From JAWLFI01 sp964627995 (GTDB lineage: Bacteria; Bacteroidota; Bacteroidia; Chitinophagales; Saprospiraceae), in contig CAZVLN010000004.1 in NCBI GenBank assembly GCA_964627995.1, forward strand, positions 44,345 through 108,344: a stretch of 64,000 bases of DNA. Reading direction: 5' to 3'. Under the pieces are notes generated by a model that ran no database searches, was not told where the DNA came from, and saw only the letters and a list, made by a program, of their open reading frames with translations. Position 1 is the stretch's first letter; every line of letters starts with the position of its first letter. Shown one piece after another: positions 33,750-43,205 of this stretch. Both the position numbers and the translations under genes were made by a program.

Positions 33750-35978
33750 TTATTCTACCCGGGTAACATTTGAAACCATATTGAGTTTCTTTATTGATCG
33801 AATAGTCTTTTCTAATTCATTTTTATTTTCTATAATAAGCGAAACATTTCCCTCAAAATAGCCTTCATTTCCTTCAATAGTGAAGGAGCGTATATTTAAC
33901 CCTAAGTTAGTCGATATTTTATTGGTCAATCGCTCTATTATTCCGGGACCATCGTCTACTCCAGTAATGGCCAATTTCACTAAGAACGAAGTACTATTAT
34001 TGCTTTCCCACTCGGCTTTTAGTATGCGATAACCATAATTGGCCATGAGGTGTGTCGCATTAGGACAACTGGATCGGTGAATTTTAACTCCGGCATTCGT
34101 GCTTAAGAATGCAAAAATATTATCACCGTACACCGGATTGCAGCAGTTAGCTAACTGGAATTCATACTGGTCAGCAGGTTCTCCACCAATCATTAATTTG
34201 GGCTTATTGTCCGACTTGGATTTGCGTGGCCTTTTTATTTCAGTGGTTGGGTCCTCTAGAGGGGGTGTATAGGACTCTTGTTTTTCTTCCTTTAAAACAA
34301 GTAAATGCCCCTTCACGTCAAAGTTTTCTTTGATCTGGGACAAATCTATTTCACCCTTTGCAATTTCATAGTAGAGATCTGTTCGTTTATTGAGCTTGTA
34401 AAAATCTGTTAGTAGATCAACATTTGATTCAAAATCTACTTTCAAATTTTTAAATTTTCTCAATAAAGCTTCTTTTCCATACTCACCAAATCTTTTTCTC
34501 TCCTCTCGCAGGGCTGCTCTAATTTTTGAACGGGCTTTTCCCGTTACAACCATTTTAAGCCAGTTTTCTGTCGGTTTTTGTGTGGAATTCGTTTTAATAG
34601 ATACCTGATCTCCGTTTTGAAGTTCATAACCTAGTGGCACTAATTTATTATTGACTTTTGCTGCTGTGCAGGCTGCACCTACCTCAGAGTGAATCGAGAA
34701 TGCAAAATCAAGGGCTGTAGCTCCTTTGGGTAAAATGATAAGGTCCCCTTTAGGAGAGTAAACGTAAACCTCATCTTGAAATAAATTAGTTTTAAAGTCA
34801 TTTATAAATTCGAGCGCATCTCCCTCATTATTATCGAGCAGGTCTCGAACATTATTCAACCAATTATCGTAGACAGATTGACTGTCTTGAATTCCTTTAT
34901 ACTTCCAGTGGGCAGCAAATCCTCTTTCAGCAATATCATCCATACGTTCCGATCGAATTTGGACTTCGACATATCTTCCTTGTGGACCGATAACGGTGGT
35001 GTGCAAACTCTCATAGCCATTGGATTTAGGTGTTGTAATCCAATCTTTTAATCGCTCAGGAATAGGTGTATGAACGTCTGTCACAATGCTGTAAACTTGC
35101 CAGCAAACGCTTTTTTCCCTTTCTCGAGGAACATTCACAATAATCCGAATGGCAAACAGGTCATAAATTTCCTCAAAAGTTACACTCTTAGACTTAATTT
35201 TATTGTAAATCGAGCTTATAGATTTAGGCCGTCCGGTTATTTTATATTCAACCTCTAACTCATTGAGCTTTTTACTCAGCGGCTTAATAAATTCGGCAAT
35301 GTATCGGTCCCTTTCGGCCTTCGATTGGCGTAATTTATCCGCAATTTCAAAATAAACCTCTGACTCCAGAATTCGTAGGCAGATATCTTGAAACTCAGTC
35401 TTAATATTGTATAAACCTAGGCGGTGAGCTAAAGGAGCGTAGATATACTGAGTTTCAGCTGCAATTTTTAGTTGCTTATGCCTTGGCATCGCACCTAAGG
35501 TTCTCATATTGTGAAGCCGATCAGCCATTTTTATTAAAACAACTCTTACGTCACTGACCAGGGTGGATAGGACTTTCTTGAAATTTTCAGCTTGAGGGCT
35601 GCTTTCATTATAAGTTCCATCCAGTTTAGTTAGACCGTCTACAATATGGCCTATCTTTTCGCCAAACTGATTTTTAATTTCTGCAAGAGATACTGAGGTG
35701 TCCTCCACTACATCATGCAGTAAAGCACAAATGACAGCAGTTGGCCCCAAGCCGATTTCTGCAGCGCAAATGCGTCCCACTTCAATGGGATGAAGAATGT
35801 AGGGTTCACCTGACTTCCTGCGCTGGAAGCGATGGGCTTTCACTGCAATTTCATAAGCCTTGTTAAGATTGATATCATCTTCAGGTGTAATATTCGATTT
35901 AATAGACTTTAACAGTCTATTGAACTGTTCTTCTATTACCGATTGTTCGTCTGTTTTTATTTCTTTTATTTCAGGCAT
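33750..35978 (-). CDS. spoT: Bifunctional (p)ppGpp synthetase/hydrolase (RelA/SpoT family)
   Basis: 742 residues from the ATG at 35978 (MPEIKEIKTDEQS). The open frame extends upstream by 49 codons of a poorly conserved type, so I chose the inner ATG. The HD hydrolase domain is intact (RRKSGEPYILHPIEVG, ALLHDVVEDTSVS, VVLIKMADRLHNMRTLGAM). The synthetase domain has KSKSVTFEEIYDLFAIRIIV, LKDWITTPKSNGYESLHTTV and YVEVQIRSERMDDIAERGFAAHWKYK. TGS (VYSPKGDLIILPKGATALDFAFSIHSEVG), helical, zinc-finger-like (NCCNPVYGD) and C-terminal ACT domains follow. It both makes and degrades (p)ppGpp. Confidence 0.97.
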   Translation of the reverse strand: MPEIKEIKTDEQSVIEEQFNRLLKSIKSNITPEDDINLNKAYEIAVKAHRFQRRKSGEPYILHPIEVGRICAAEIGLGPTAVICALLHDVVEDTSVSLAEIKNQFGEKIGHIVDGLTKLDGTYNESSPQAENFKKVLSTLVSDVRVVLIKMADRLHNMRTLGAMPRHKQLKIAAETQYIYAPLAHRLGLYNIKTEFQDICLRILESEVYFEIADKLRQSKAERDRYIAEFIKPLSKKLNELEVEYKITGRPKSISSIYNKIKSKSVTFEEIYDLFAIRIIVNVPREREKSVCWQVYSIVTDVHTPIPERLKDWITTPKSNGYESLHTTVIGPQGRYVEVQIRSERMDDIAERGFAAHWKYKGIQDSQSVYDNWLNNVRDLLDNNEGDALEFINDFKTNLFQDEVYVYSPKGDLIILPKGATALDFAFSIHSEVGAACTAAKVNNKLVPLGYELQNGDQVSIKTNSTQKPTENWLKMVVTGKARSKIRAALREERKRFGEYGKEALLRKFKNLKVDFESNVDLLTDFYKLNKRTDLYYEIAKGEIDLSQIKENFDVKGHLLVLKEEKQESYTPPLEDPTTEIKRPRKSKSDNKPKLMIGGEPADQYEFQLANCCNPVYGDNIFAFLSTNAGVKIHRSSCPNATHLMANYGYRILKAEWESNNSTSFLVKLAITGVDDGPGIIERLTNKISTNLGLNIRSFTIEGNEGYFEGNVSLIIENKNELEKTIRSIKKLNMVSNVTRVE

Positions 35979-36244
35979 GTTGTTCTTCCGGTTCCCTCCA
36001 TCTGTAGAACGCGCTTTTGATGAGCTTGGTTCCTTAGAAGCCTCGTAATGGATTTTATATCTACTAGTTTCGATAATTATCTTTTTAAAGATGACAAAAA
36101 AAGCTGCATTTACCAATCTTGCCATAAAATAATATCTCGCTTTTTATATCTCATTATCCTAACTGCTGAATAATTTTACGACCATCCTGCCTTGAAATAG
36201 AATAAAAAAAGTAGATCGCTTATTTATTTTTTGGATAATTAACT

Positions 36245-36252
36245 TATATTTG
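36245..36252 (+). promoter_or_regulatory. Putative tRNA promoter -7 box
   Basis: TATATTTG exactly matches TAnnTTTG and ends 18 bp before the tRNA. The -33 region is AT-rich without a clear TTTG. Confidence 0.45.
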
Positions 36253-36270
36253 CACTCTATTTTCAATAAT

Positions 36271-36352
36271 GCGGGTGTGGTGAAATTGGTAGACACGCTA
36301 GACTTAGGATCTAGTGCTTCACGGCTTGGGGGTTCGAGTCCCTCCACCCGCA
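36271..36352 (+). tRNA. tRNA-Leu (anticodon TAG)
   Basis: The 82-base gene folds as a cloverleaf. The acceptor stem GCGGGTG (36271-36277) pairs with CACCCGC (36345-36351), with A as discriminator. The anticodon stem CTAGA/TCTAG (36298-36302 / 36310-36314) closes the loop CTTAGGA with anticodon TAG at 36305-36307. A long variable arm and GGTTCGAGTCC T-arm, typical of class II tRNA-Leu, are present. CCA is not encoded. It reads CUA (and probably other CUN) codons. Confidence 0.95.
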
Positions 36353-36403
36353 CTTCTTATTCCCTTCGTCCACTTATACCCCAATTTTCTTCTTAGGTTT
36401 TTT

Positions 36404-36411
36404 TATCTTTG
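36404..36411 (+). promoter_or_regulatory. Putative tig promoter -7 box
   Basis: TATCTTTG fits TAnnTTTG. The predicted start of transcription, about 36415, gives a 30-base leader to the ATG at 36446. The -33 region is only AATTTT. Confidence 0.45.
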
Positions 36412-36445
36412 CCCTTCGTTTATCGAATGGCAGAAAAACTATTAT

Positions 36446-37858
36446 ATGAAGTCGAATATTTTGGAGGAATCTCCATATTTAGCAAAGCTTGAGGTCACTA
36501 TTGAATCCGATGATTATTCAGGGGAATTGAAGAATAAGCTAAAGGAGAAAAGGAAAGATGCGAACATGAAGGGTTTTCGCCCCGGGAAAGCCCCGATGCG
36601 ACTCATTCAACGTATGTATGGACAATCGCTTTTAGTTGATATTATCAATCAAAAAGCATCAAATGCTCTTAAAGAGATAACACAGGAAAAAGACTGGAGG
36701 CCTTTGGGCGAAATGGATTTAGCTGATGAGCAGACAGCCCAGGAGTTTGATCCGATTCAATCCAAGGACTATTCTTTTGTTTTTGATGTGGGTTTGCTAC
36801 CAACTTTAGACCTAAAAGGTTTAGATGGTTCGGTGACCGTACCGTATTTCACGATTGAAGTTGACGATGAGCAAGTAGAGGAAAGATGGGATCAATTACT
36901 TTCTCAAGTGGCCGAACAAGTTGATTCCGAAGGGCCTGTGCAGGAGGGCGATGTTTTAACCTTAGAAGCCTCTGAATTAGAAGGAAAAAAGGAAAAAGAA
37001 AATGGATGGATATCTAATTTCTCCATTTCTGTAGACCTAATCGAGGATAAGGCTAAAAAGTTAGTTTTGGATTCTAAGTTGGGTGATACCTTTGATTATG
37101 ATATTTATAAACTAGAGAAAAATACCGACAAAGATTTTGTCGAGAAACACCTACTAAAAATAGAAGATGAGTCCAAACCTGAAATAAATGCTGACTTTAG
37201 GTTTGAGATTATGACAATTAAAACCAAAAAAGAGCCGGAGGTTAATCAAGAAACGTTTAATAAAATTTTTGGCGAGGGTGAAATCTCATCCAAAGAAGAG
37301 GCATTGGGAAAAATCAGAGAAAGTATGGAGGTCGCAAATCAGGGCGGCAGTGATAATCTATTTTATTGGGATGCGAAGTTCAAACTTCTAGAGGAAAACC
37401 GACTTCAAGATTTGCCGGAGGATTATGCAAAAAAATATCTTTTAGATAAGAAAACGGCTGCTCAATACCAGGGAGAAGAGCTTCCTCAAACAGTGAAGGA
37501 TGAATTAACGTGGTCTCTAATTACGCAGAATATAGCCATACAAAACGACATACAGCCTTCTCAGGAAATGTTAGTCAAAAAGGCTCAGGAACGGATTTCC
37601 CAAATGCTTCAAGGTCAGTCTCTGCCCGATTCTGTCATGAGTCAGTTGACCAAGACAGTTCTAGAAGATAGGGAGCAAATGAACAATATTGCTCAAGAGG
37701 CTACTCAAAATCTGATAACAGAGCATATTAAAGATAATGTTACTGTTAATCAAAAATCTGTTTCTGAAGAACAATTTAAAAAGGAAGTTGACCGTATAAA
37801 TGAAAAGGTTGATGAAATAAATCATTATCTGGGAGCCGATAAAACAGAGGAAGAGTAA
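36446..37858 (+). CDS. tig: Trigger factor
   Basis: 470 residues from the ATG at 36446. The frame is open further upstream, through the tRNA, but those codons have no family similarity. The N-terminal ribosome-binding domain has the signature GFRPGKAPMRLIQRMYGQSL. The PPIase region (about 150-240) is divergent, as usual in Bacteroidota, with EGDVLTLEASELEG. The helical C-terminal arms run from about 280 to the acidic end. Trigger factor is the ribosome-bound chaperone for new chains. It is the first gene of tig-clpP-clpX-truA; clpP begins 82 bp later. Confidence 0.93.
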   Translation: MKSNILEESPYLAKLEVTIESDDYSGELKNKLKEKRKDANMKGFRPGKAPMRLIQRMYGQSLLVDIINQKASNALKEITQEKDWRPLGEMDLADEQTAQEFDPIQSKDYSFVFDVGLLPTLDLKGLDGSVTVPYFTIEVDDEQVEERWDQLLSQVAEQVDSEGPVQEGDVLTLEASELEGKKEKENGWISNFSISVDLIEDKAKKLVLDSKLGDTFDYDIYKLEKNTDKDFVEKHLLKIEDESKPEINADFRFEIMTIKTKKEPEVNQETFNKIFGEGEISSKEEALGKIRESMEVANQGGSDNLFYWDAKFKLLEENRLQDLPEDYAKKYLLDKKTAAQYQGEELPQTVKDELTWSLITQNIAIQNDIQPSQEMLVKKAQERISQMLQGQSLPDSVMSQLTKTVLEDREQMNNIAQEATQNLITEHIKDNVTVNQKSVSEEQFKKEVDRINEKVDEINHYLGADKTEEE

Positions 37859-37940
37859 GTTTTTCAATATTTGAACTATTACCCTTCGAAGTATTTTGAA
37901 CCCAAAGCGGTTTAGGATCGTTTACTACTAAAATAAAAAT

Positions 37941-38654
37941 ATGTTTGACCCCAAAGAGTTTAAGAAGTTTGCTATACATAGTCAAGGCGTCAATAGCGCC
38001 CATATTGATAAATATATGGAGACCTCAGTTCCGAATATTAATAATTTCACCCCACAGGTAATCGAGGAAAGACAGATGAATGTAGTGGGTATGGATGTTT
38101 TTTCACGTCTAATGATGGATCGCATCATTTTTTTAGGAGTGGGAATAAATGATTATGTAGCAAATGTAGTGCAAGCTCAATTGTTATTTCTTCAGTCGAC
38201 CGATCCAAAGCGAGATATTCAAATGTATGTAAATAGCCCGGGCGGATCTGTTATTGCCGGTCTGGGAATGTACGATACGATGCAATATGTTTCTCCAGAT
38301 GTAGGTACCATCTGCACGGGTCTTGCAGCATCTATGGGTGCTGTTTTATTAGCCGCAGGTGCAAAAGGCAAGCGATCTATTCTTCCACATGCAAGAGCTA
38401 TGATACACCAACCTATGGGTGGAATGCAAGGGCAGGTAAGTGATATGGAAATCAATTATAACCTAATCAAACAATTACAGAAAAATTTGTATGATATTTT
38501 ATCTTATCATACCGGCCAAGACTACAAAACGATAGAGAAAGACAGTGACCGAGATAATTGGATGATAGCCGAGGAGGCGAAGGCCTATGGCTTGGTAGAT
38601 GAGGTGCTAGATACACCTGTATCTAAAAAACGCAAAGAGTCGGAAGACAAATAG
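37941..38654 (+). CDS. clpP: ATP-dependent Clp protease proteolytic subunit ClpP
   Basis: 237 residues, with a longer N-terminus than E. coli ClpP. The catalytic Ser131 lies in GLAASMGAVLL, His156 in MIHQPMGG and Asp205 near DSDRDNWMIAEEA. The oligomer-forming helix and RIIFLGVGINDYVANVVQAQLLFL and VNSPGGSVIAGLGMYD are typical. It degrades unfolded proteins with ClpX, encoded 33 bp downstream. The start is the ATG at 37941, which gives a 30-residue leader likely removed by self-processing. Confidence 0.97.
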   Translation: MFDPKEFKKFAIHSQGVNSAHIDKYMETSVPNINNFTPQVIEERQMNVVGMDVFSRLMMDRIIFLGVGINDYVANVVQAQLLFLQSTDPKRDIQMYVNSPGGSVIAGLGMYDTMQYVSPDVGTICTGLAASMGAVLLAAGAKGKRSILPHARAMIHQPMGGMQGQVSDMEINYNLIKQLQKNLYDILSYHTGQDYKTIEKDSDRDNWMIAEEAKAYGLVDEVLDTPVSKKRKESEDK

Positions 38655-38687
38655 AGATATTTCGAGATTTAAATATAACTAACAAGT

Positions 38688-39926
38688 ATGAAATCGACAG
38701 AAGAAGGCGTGAGGTGCTCATTTTGTGGGCGTGATAAAAGTGAAGCTTTAATCCTTATTGCAGGAATACAAGGTCACATTTGTGAGGTATGTGTCGAGCA
38801 AGCACATGAAATCATTCAAGATGAAATAAAAGGTGGTGAGTTTGGGGATTCAAGCGATGATTTTTCTATGCCTGACCATATTACTCCGGCAAAAATTAAG
38901 GAGTATCTCAATCAGTATGTCATTGGACAGCAAGAGGCTAAAAAGTTTTTGTCTGTTGCTGTTTACAATCACTACAAGCGAATAAATAATGAGTCTTCTG
39001 ATGTCGAGATCGAAAAATCAAATATATTATTCGCAGGACCTACAGGCACGGGTAAAACCCTCTTAGCCAAGACCATTGCCAATTTCTTGAATGTTCCTTT
39101 TGCCATCGTCGATGCGACAGTTTTTACAGAGGCCGGATATGTAGGTGAGGATGTTGAAAGTATGTTGAGCAGATTGTTACAGGTATGTGATTTCAATGTA
39201 GGAGCTGCAGAGCACGGAATAGTATATGTTGACGAATTAGATAAAATAGCAAGAAAGAGTGATAATCCCTCAATCACCAGAGATGTTTCCGGGGAGGGCG
39301 TTCAGCAAGCGCTATTGAAAATGTTAGAGGGTACAGAAGTTAATGTGCCGCCTCAAGGGGGTAGAAAGCACCCAGAGCAAAAAATGGTTAAGGTTAATAC
39401 TAAGGACATTTTATTCATATGCGGAGGTGCTTTTGATGGCGTTGAAAAGGTTATTGGTCGACGACTAAATACGTCTGTGATTGGTTTTAGTGGCAACGAG
39501 AAAAAAAGTGAGTTGCACGAAAATTTGTTGCATTACATAACACATCAAGATTTAAAACATTTTGGACTTATTCCAGAGCTATTAGGTCGATTACCTGTGC
39601 TGACTCACCTAAATCCCTTAGATAAAGAAACTTTAATTCGAATATTGACTGAGCCTAAGAATGCACTGATTAAGCAGTACCAACGGCTCTTTGAATTGGA
39701 AGGCGTTTCGCTTTCTTTCAAACCTGAAGCTCTAGATCGAATCGCTGAAAAGTCGCTTGAATTTAAGTTAGGAGCGAGAGGGTTGCGAAGTATTTGTGAA
39801 GCTGTTCTCACAGATGCTATGTTTGAACTACCGAGCGAGGAAGATGTACATGAATTAGTGATTGACAAAAATTATGTTGATACGAAGTTGACTGGGTCGA
39901 CGATCAATAAATTGCGCGCCGCTTAA
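38688..39926 (+). CDS. clpX: ATP-dependent Clp protease ATP-binding subunit ClpX
   Basis: 412 residues. An N-terminal zinc-binding domain (CSFCGRDK, CEVCVEQAHE) is followed by the AAA+ core: VIGQQEAKKFLSVAVYNHYKR, Walker A GPTGTGKT, Walker B IVYVDELDKI, the pore loop in VGEDVESM, sensor motifs GLIPELLGRLPVLTHLNPLD, and the C-terminal GARGLRSICEAVL. It unfolds tagged substrates for ClpP. truA begins 5 bp after the stop. Confidence 0.98.
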   Translation: MKSTEEGVRCSFCGRDKSEALILIAGIQGHICEVCVEQAHEIIQDEIKGGEFGDSSDDFSMPDHITPAKIKEYLNQYVIGQQEAKKFLSVAVYNHYKRINNESSDVEIEKSNILFAGPTGTGKTLLAKTIANFLNVPFAIVDATVFTEAGYVGEDVESMLSRLLQVCDFNVGAAEHGIVYVDELDKIARKSDNPSITRDVSGEGVQQALLKMLEGTEVNVPPQGGRKHPEQKMVKVNTKDILFICGGAFDGVEKVIGRRLNTSVIGFSGNEKKSELHENLLHYITHQDLKHFGLIPELLGRLPVLTHLNPLDKETLIRILTEPKNALIKQYQRLFELEGVSLSFKPEALDRIAEKSLEFKLGARGLRSICEAVLTDAMFELPSEEDVHELVIDKNYVDTKLTGSTINKLRAA

Positions 39927-39931
39927 TTGAA

Positions 39932-40723
39932 ATGAAGCGGTACTTTATTTGGATACGATATTTGGGAACTAACTATTCGGGCTGGCAAATCCAACCGAAT
40001 GCACCTACCGTTCAAGAAGCTGTGGAACAGGCATTGAACTGGGCACTTCAGAAAAATGATATTCGAGTGGTCGGTTGCGGCCGGACAGATGCCGGCGTGC
40101 ATGCCAGTTGCTATGCTTTGCACTTGGATTTGGATCAAACTATTGAACAGGGAGTCCTACGAAGGCTGAATCGAATTCTTTTCCCAGACATTGAGGTTCT
40201 TTCCGTTCAAGCTGTTGATGATTCTCTACATGCTCGATTTTCAGCTACTAAAAGGACTTACAAATATTTGATTGATTTGGAACACCCGCTGTTTTCACAA
40301 GCTTGTGTGTATTCCTATCCTTACCCCACTAAAGATCTAAATGTAGATCTATTGCATGAGGCCGCAGCTTTGATCATGGAATATGAAACTTTTTTCCCCT
40401 TTTGTAAGAGTAAGTCAGACGCTAGTCACTATAAGTGTTTGATATATAAAAGCAAATGGGAATTACTCCATGATAGGTTCCTGATTTATACTGTTGAGGC
40501 AAATCGATTCTTGAGGGGTATGGTTCGCTTAATCGTTGGAATGTGTCTTCAGGTAGGAGAAGGAAAGATTAGCATCGAACAGCTTAGAACAGCACTAAAC
40601 TCACAAAAGCGCTTGAGCAAACCCTATTCTGTACCCCCTACGGGTCTTTTTTTATATGATGTTAAATATGGGGCGCACAATATCAAATATCCAGCCAGTG
40701 ACGTATTGTTTTTCCCCATTTAG
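39932..40723 (+). CDS. truA: tRNA pseudouridine synthase A
   Basis: 263 residues, standard length. The catalytic Asp53 is in GCGRTDAGVHA. YFIWIRYLGTNYSGWQIQPNAPTVQEAVEQAL and FSATKRTYKYLIDLEHPLF match the family. TruA modifies positions 38-40 of the tRNA anticodon arm. It is the last gene of the tig-clpP-clpX-truA unit. Its last 41 bp overlap the convergent gene for a GNAT-like protein; the final residues DVLFFPI come from this overlap. Confidence 0.94.
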   Translation: MKRYFIWIRYLGTNYSGWQIQPNAPTVQEAVEQALNWALQKNDIRVVGCGRTDAGVHASCYALHLDLDQTIEQGVLRRLNRILFPDIEVLSVQAVDDSLHARFSATKRTYKYLIDLEHPLFSQACVYSYPYPTKDLNVDLLHEAAALIMEYETFFPFCKSKSDASHYKCLIYKSKWELLHDRFLIYTVEANRFLRGMVRLIVGMCLQVGEGKISIEQLRTALNSQKRLSKPYSVPPTGLFLYDVKYGAHNIKYPASDVLFFPI

Positions 40724-41579
40724 GTGCTGTCTCTAATTGGTATACGGCTTTCCGTATAGCTCCTAGATTTTCAACTTCGTATTTTTCTCCGAAAATATTA
40801 AAATCAAACCGCAAAGGTCTTTCTGCATGCAGTCGAATTAAGTCATCCGACATTAAGTTAAATAAGCTACGCTTATATTCAGGCAAGGCTTGATAGTTCA
40901 ATAATGTAAAGAACCCATTGTAATAGCAGAAAAGTGCTGCAGCTCCTATTTCTCCATCTGAATTCCTATACACCGTAGGAAATGCTGTTCCTCGGTGCAT
41001 CAAATTATAGTGGATTCGCATCCACATGTGAGTATCTGTATTTGGGTCTTGATCGGCAAAAAAATGAACTAATTGTTCAGGTTTGATATTAGAGTGAGGC
41101 ATCCAATTTTCATCCCGGCTTTTCTCAATTTCATCCCTTATTTCCGAATGATATGCATTTTGAATAATTTCATAGGGCTTTGATAAATCTAAATGGTACC
41201 AGTTAGATTTACTTGTGCTTGCCATTTGACTGATAATGGCATTGTTGTATTCATTAAATGATATTTGTCTTCCCAGATAGGTATCGGGAATGGAATCTAT
41301 GAATTTTTGAATTCTTGGTGGAGAAAGGACATGAACAGAGAAAATACCTAAGCGACCCAGACCCATTGGATGGTATAATTCTGGATAATTCCAACGAGAG
41401 GTTCTTGAAAGCAGAGGCATTACACTTTCGTAGTTCCCCTCGACCAGTGCGTCAAACTCTCGATTAACGTTTTTTAGAAACCAGTGGTACCCGAATACAT
41501 TACCGTTGATTGCAAAATGAATACAACTATTCCAGCGTGTCACATCGATTTCATCAAAGGGAACAAACCGTACTTCCAT
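40683..41579 (-). CDS. Hypothetical protein, possibly a GNAT/FemAB-fold acyltransferase
   Basis: 298 residues, no signal peptide or membrane segment. I do not recognise a specific family. The N-terminal WNSCIHFAINGNVFGYHWFLKNVNREFDALVEGNY, the LPLLSRTSRWNYPELYHPMGLGRLGIF-like middle, and the later DGEIGAAALFCYYNGFFTLLNYQALPEYKR followed by LMSDDLIRLHAERPLRFDFNIFGEKYEVENLGAI suggest a two-lobed GNAT fold, as in FemAB-like proteins. This fold call is an inference. The 3-prime end overlaps truA by 41 bp in convergent direction. Confidence 0.7.
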   Translation of the reverse strand: MEVRFVPFDEIDVTRWNSCIHFAINGNVFGYHWFLKNVNREFDALVEGNYESVMPLLSRTSRWNYPELYHPMGLGRLGIFSVHVLSPPRIQKFIDSIPDTYLGRQISFNEYNNAIISQMASTSKSNWYHLDLSKPYEIIQNAYHSEIRDEIEKSRDENWMPHSNIKPEQLVHFFADQDPNTDTHMWMRIHYNLMHRGTAFPTVYRNSDGEIGAAALFCYYNGFFTLLNYQALPEYKRSLFNLMSDDLIRLHAERPLRFDFNIFGEKYEVENLGAIRKAVYQLETAPKWGKTIRHWLDI

Positions 41580-41840
41580 AGTATATATTTATGCTAGTCT
41601 AACTATATAAGCAAAAAATAGTTGTTTCATACAGGCACATCCGATGGAGAATTCAAAGAGAGAAAATATGACCGCCGAATCCAAGTAGAAGGGGATAATT
41701 TAGGTTGTAGTGCTGATTTAATAATAGCAGAGTAAGGTGAGGATATAAATAAGGTATGCTTTCGACTAAATCACATTGAGGTTCTAGTTGAAAGTGTACT
41801 AAACCAAAAAAAATGACATTAATAGAGAAAAGTGAACAAA

Positions 41841-43106
41841 TTACGATTCAAATAAAGGGTACTGAGACATTTTATCCACCACCTTGCGTTTAACGCGTTC
41901 TATTTTTTTGTCATTATCCGGATCGGATAAGATATCATTCATATAATTTGCGATTTCGATACAGTCTTCCTCTACCAAGCCGCGGGTCGTAATGGCAGCA
42001 GTCCCAATTCTCAGTCCTGATGTAACCATGGGTTTTTTATCATCAAAGGGGACTAAGTTTTTGTTGACGGTGATCTCAGCTTTTCCAAGGACCTCTTCTG
42101 CTTGAGCGCCGGTAATGTTTTTTGAGCGAAGGTCAATGAGCATGAGGTGATTGTCAGTGCCGCCGGAAATAATTTTATAGCCCAATTGATTAAATGTCTT
42201 TGCCATGCTTTTAGCATTGGCGACGACCTGGTTTTGATATTTTGTGAATTTGGGGTCTAGCGCCTCACCGAAGGCAACTGCCTTTGCAGCTATGATGTGT
42301 TCCAGAGGCCCGCCTTGCATTCCTGGAAAAACTCCTGAATTTAAGAGACTGCCCATTGTTCTAAGATTACCTTTTTTCGTTGTAATGCCTAATGGGTTTG
42401 GCCCGTTTTTACCTACCATTATTATACCGCCTCTTGGACCACGAAGGGTTTTGTGGGTAGTCGAGGTGACGATATGGCAATGGGGTAGAGGATCGTTTAA
42501 TAGGTTTTTTGCTATAATTCCAGCTGGATGTGCAATGTCGGCCAAAAGAATCGCTCCAACTTCATCGGCGATGGCTCTAAATTTCTCATAATCCCAGTCT
42601 CTTGAATAGGCTGAAGCTCCACAAATAATCATTTTAGGCCGAACCTCTAGCGCTTGTTTTTCAACCTTATTCATATCTATACGACCGGTATCTTCCTCGA
42701 CACCGTAGAAATGGGGTTGGTAGGTTTTTCCTGAATAATTAACTAAAGAGCCATGGGTGAGGTGTCCGCCATGTGAGAGGTCAAAACCCAAAATTTTATC
42801 CCTTGGTTCCAAGAAAGATAAAAATACAGCTGCATTCGCTTGAGCGCCCGAGTGAGGTTGCACGTTGGCATATTCAGCACCAAATAACTCCTTAAGCCTA
42901 TCTATTGCTAATTGTTCAGACTGATCAATAAATTGACAACCACCGTAATAGCGCTTACCTGGATACCCTTCCGCGTATTTATTCGTGAGACAGCTGCCCA
43001 TGGCCTTAAGTACATGCTGACTGGCAAAGTTTTCGGAGGCAATCAATTCTACACCCTCGATCTGTCTTTGCTCCTCTTTTTTTATAATATCAAATATCGG
43101 ATCCAT
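41841..43106 (-). CDS. glyA: Serine hydroxymethyltransferase
   Basis: 421 residues from the ATG at 43106; the frame is open 17 codons further but the family starts at DPIFDIIKKEEQRQ. The PLP lysine is K219 in VTSTTHKTLRGPRGG. Other conserved stretches are GVELIASENFAS, TNKYAEGYPGKRYYGGC, NVQPHSGAQANAAVFL and DIAHPAGIIAKNLL. It interconverts serine and glycine and charges tetrahydrofolate with a one-carbon unit. A 261-bp spacer without visible features separates it from the GNAT-like gene. Confidence 0.98.
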   Translation of the reverse strand: MDPIFDIIKKEEQRQIEGVELIASENFASQHVLKAMGSCLTNKYAEGYPGKRYYGGCQFIDQSEQLAIDRLKELFGAEYANVQPHSGAQANAAVFLSFLEPRDKILGFDLSHGGHLTHGSLVNYSGKTYQPHFYGVEEDTGRIDMNKVEKQALEVRPKMIICGASAYSRDWDYEKFRAIADEVGAILLADIAHPAGIIAKNLLNDPLPHCHIVTSTTHKTLRGPRGGIIMVGKNGPNPLGITTKKGNLRTMGSLLNSGVFPGMQGGPLEHIIAAKAVAFGEALDPKFTKYQNQVVANAKSMAKTFNQLGYKIISGGTDNHLMLIDLRSKNITGAQAEEVLGKAEITVNKNLVPFDDKKPMVTSGLRIGTAAITTRGLVEEDCIEIANYMNDILSDPDNDKKIERVKRKVVDKMSQYPLFES

Positions 43107-43205
43107 AGCTGTTAATTTGTGGCTAATATAATCATTACACCATTGAAATATGCCCATCTTTCATAAAAGGAGCTAAAGATTTTCACCCCTGTGTAAAAGT
43201 ATTTT

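Noticed and set aside
36314..36445. Upstream extension of the trigger-factor frame through the tRNA gene
   Set aside because: The added residues are read from tRNA-Leu and a promoter; the family start is the ATG at 36446.
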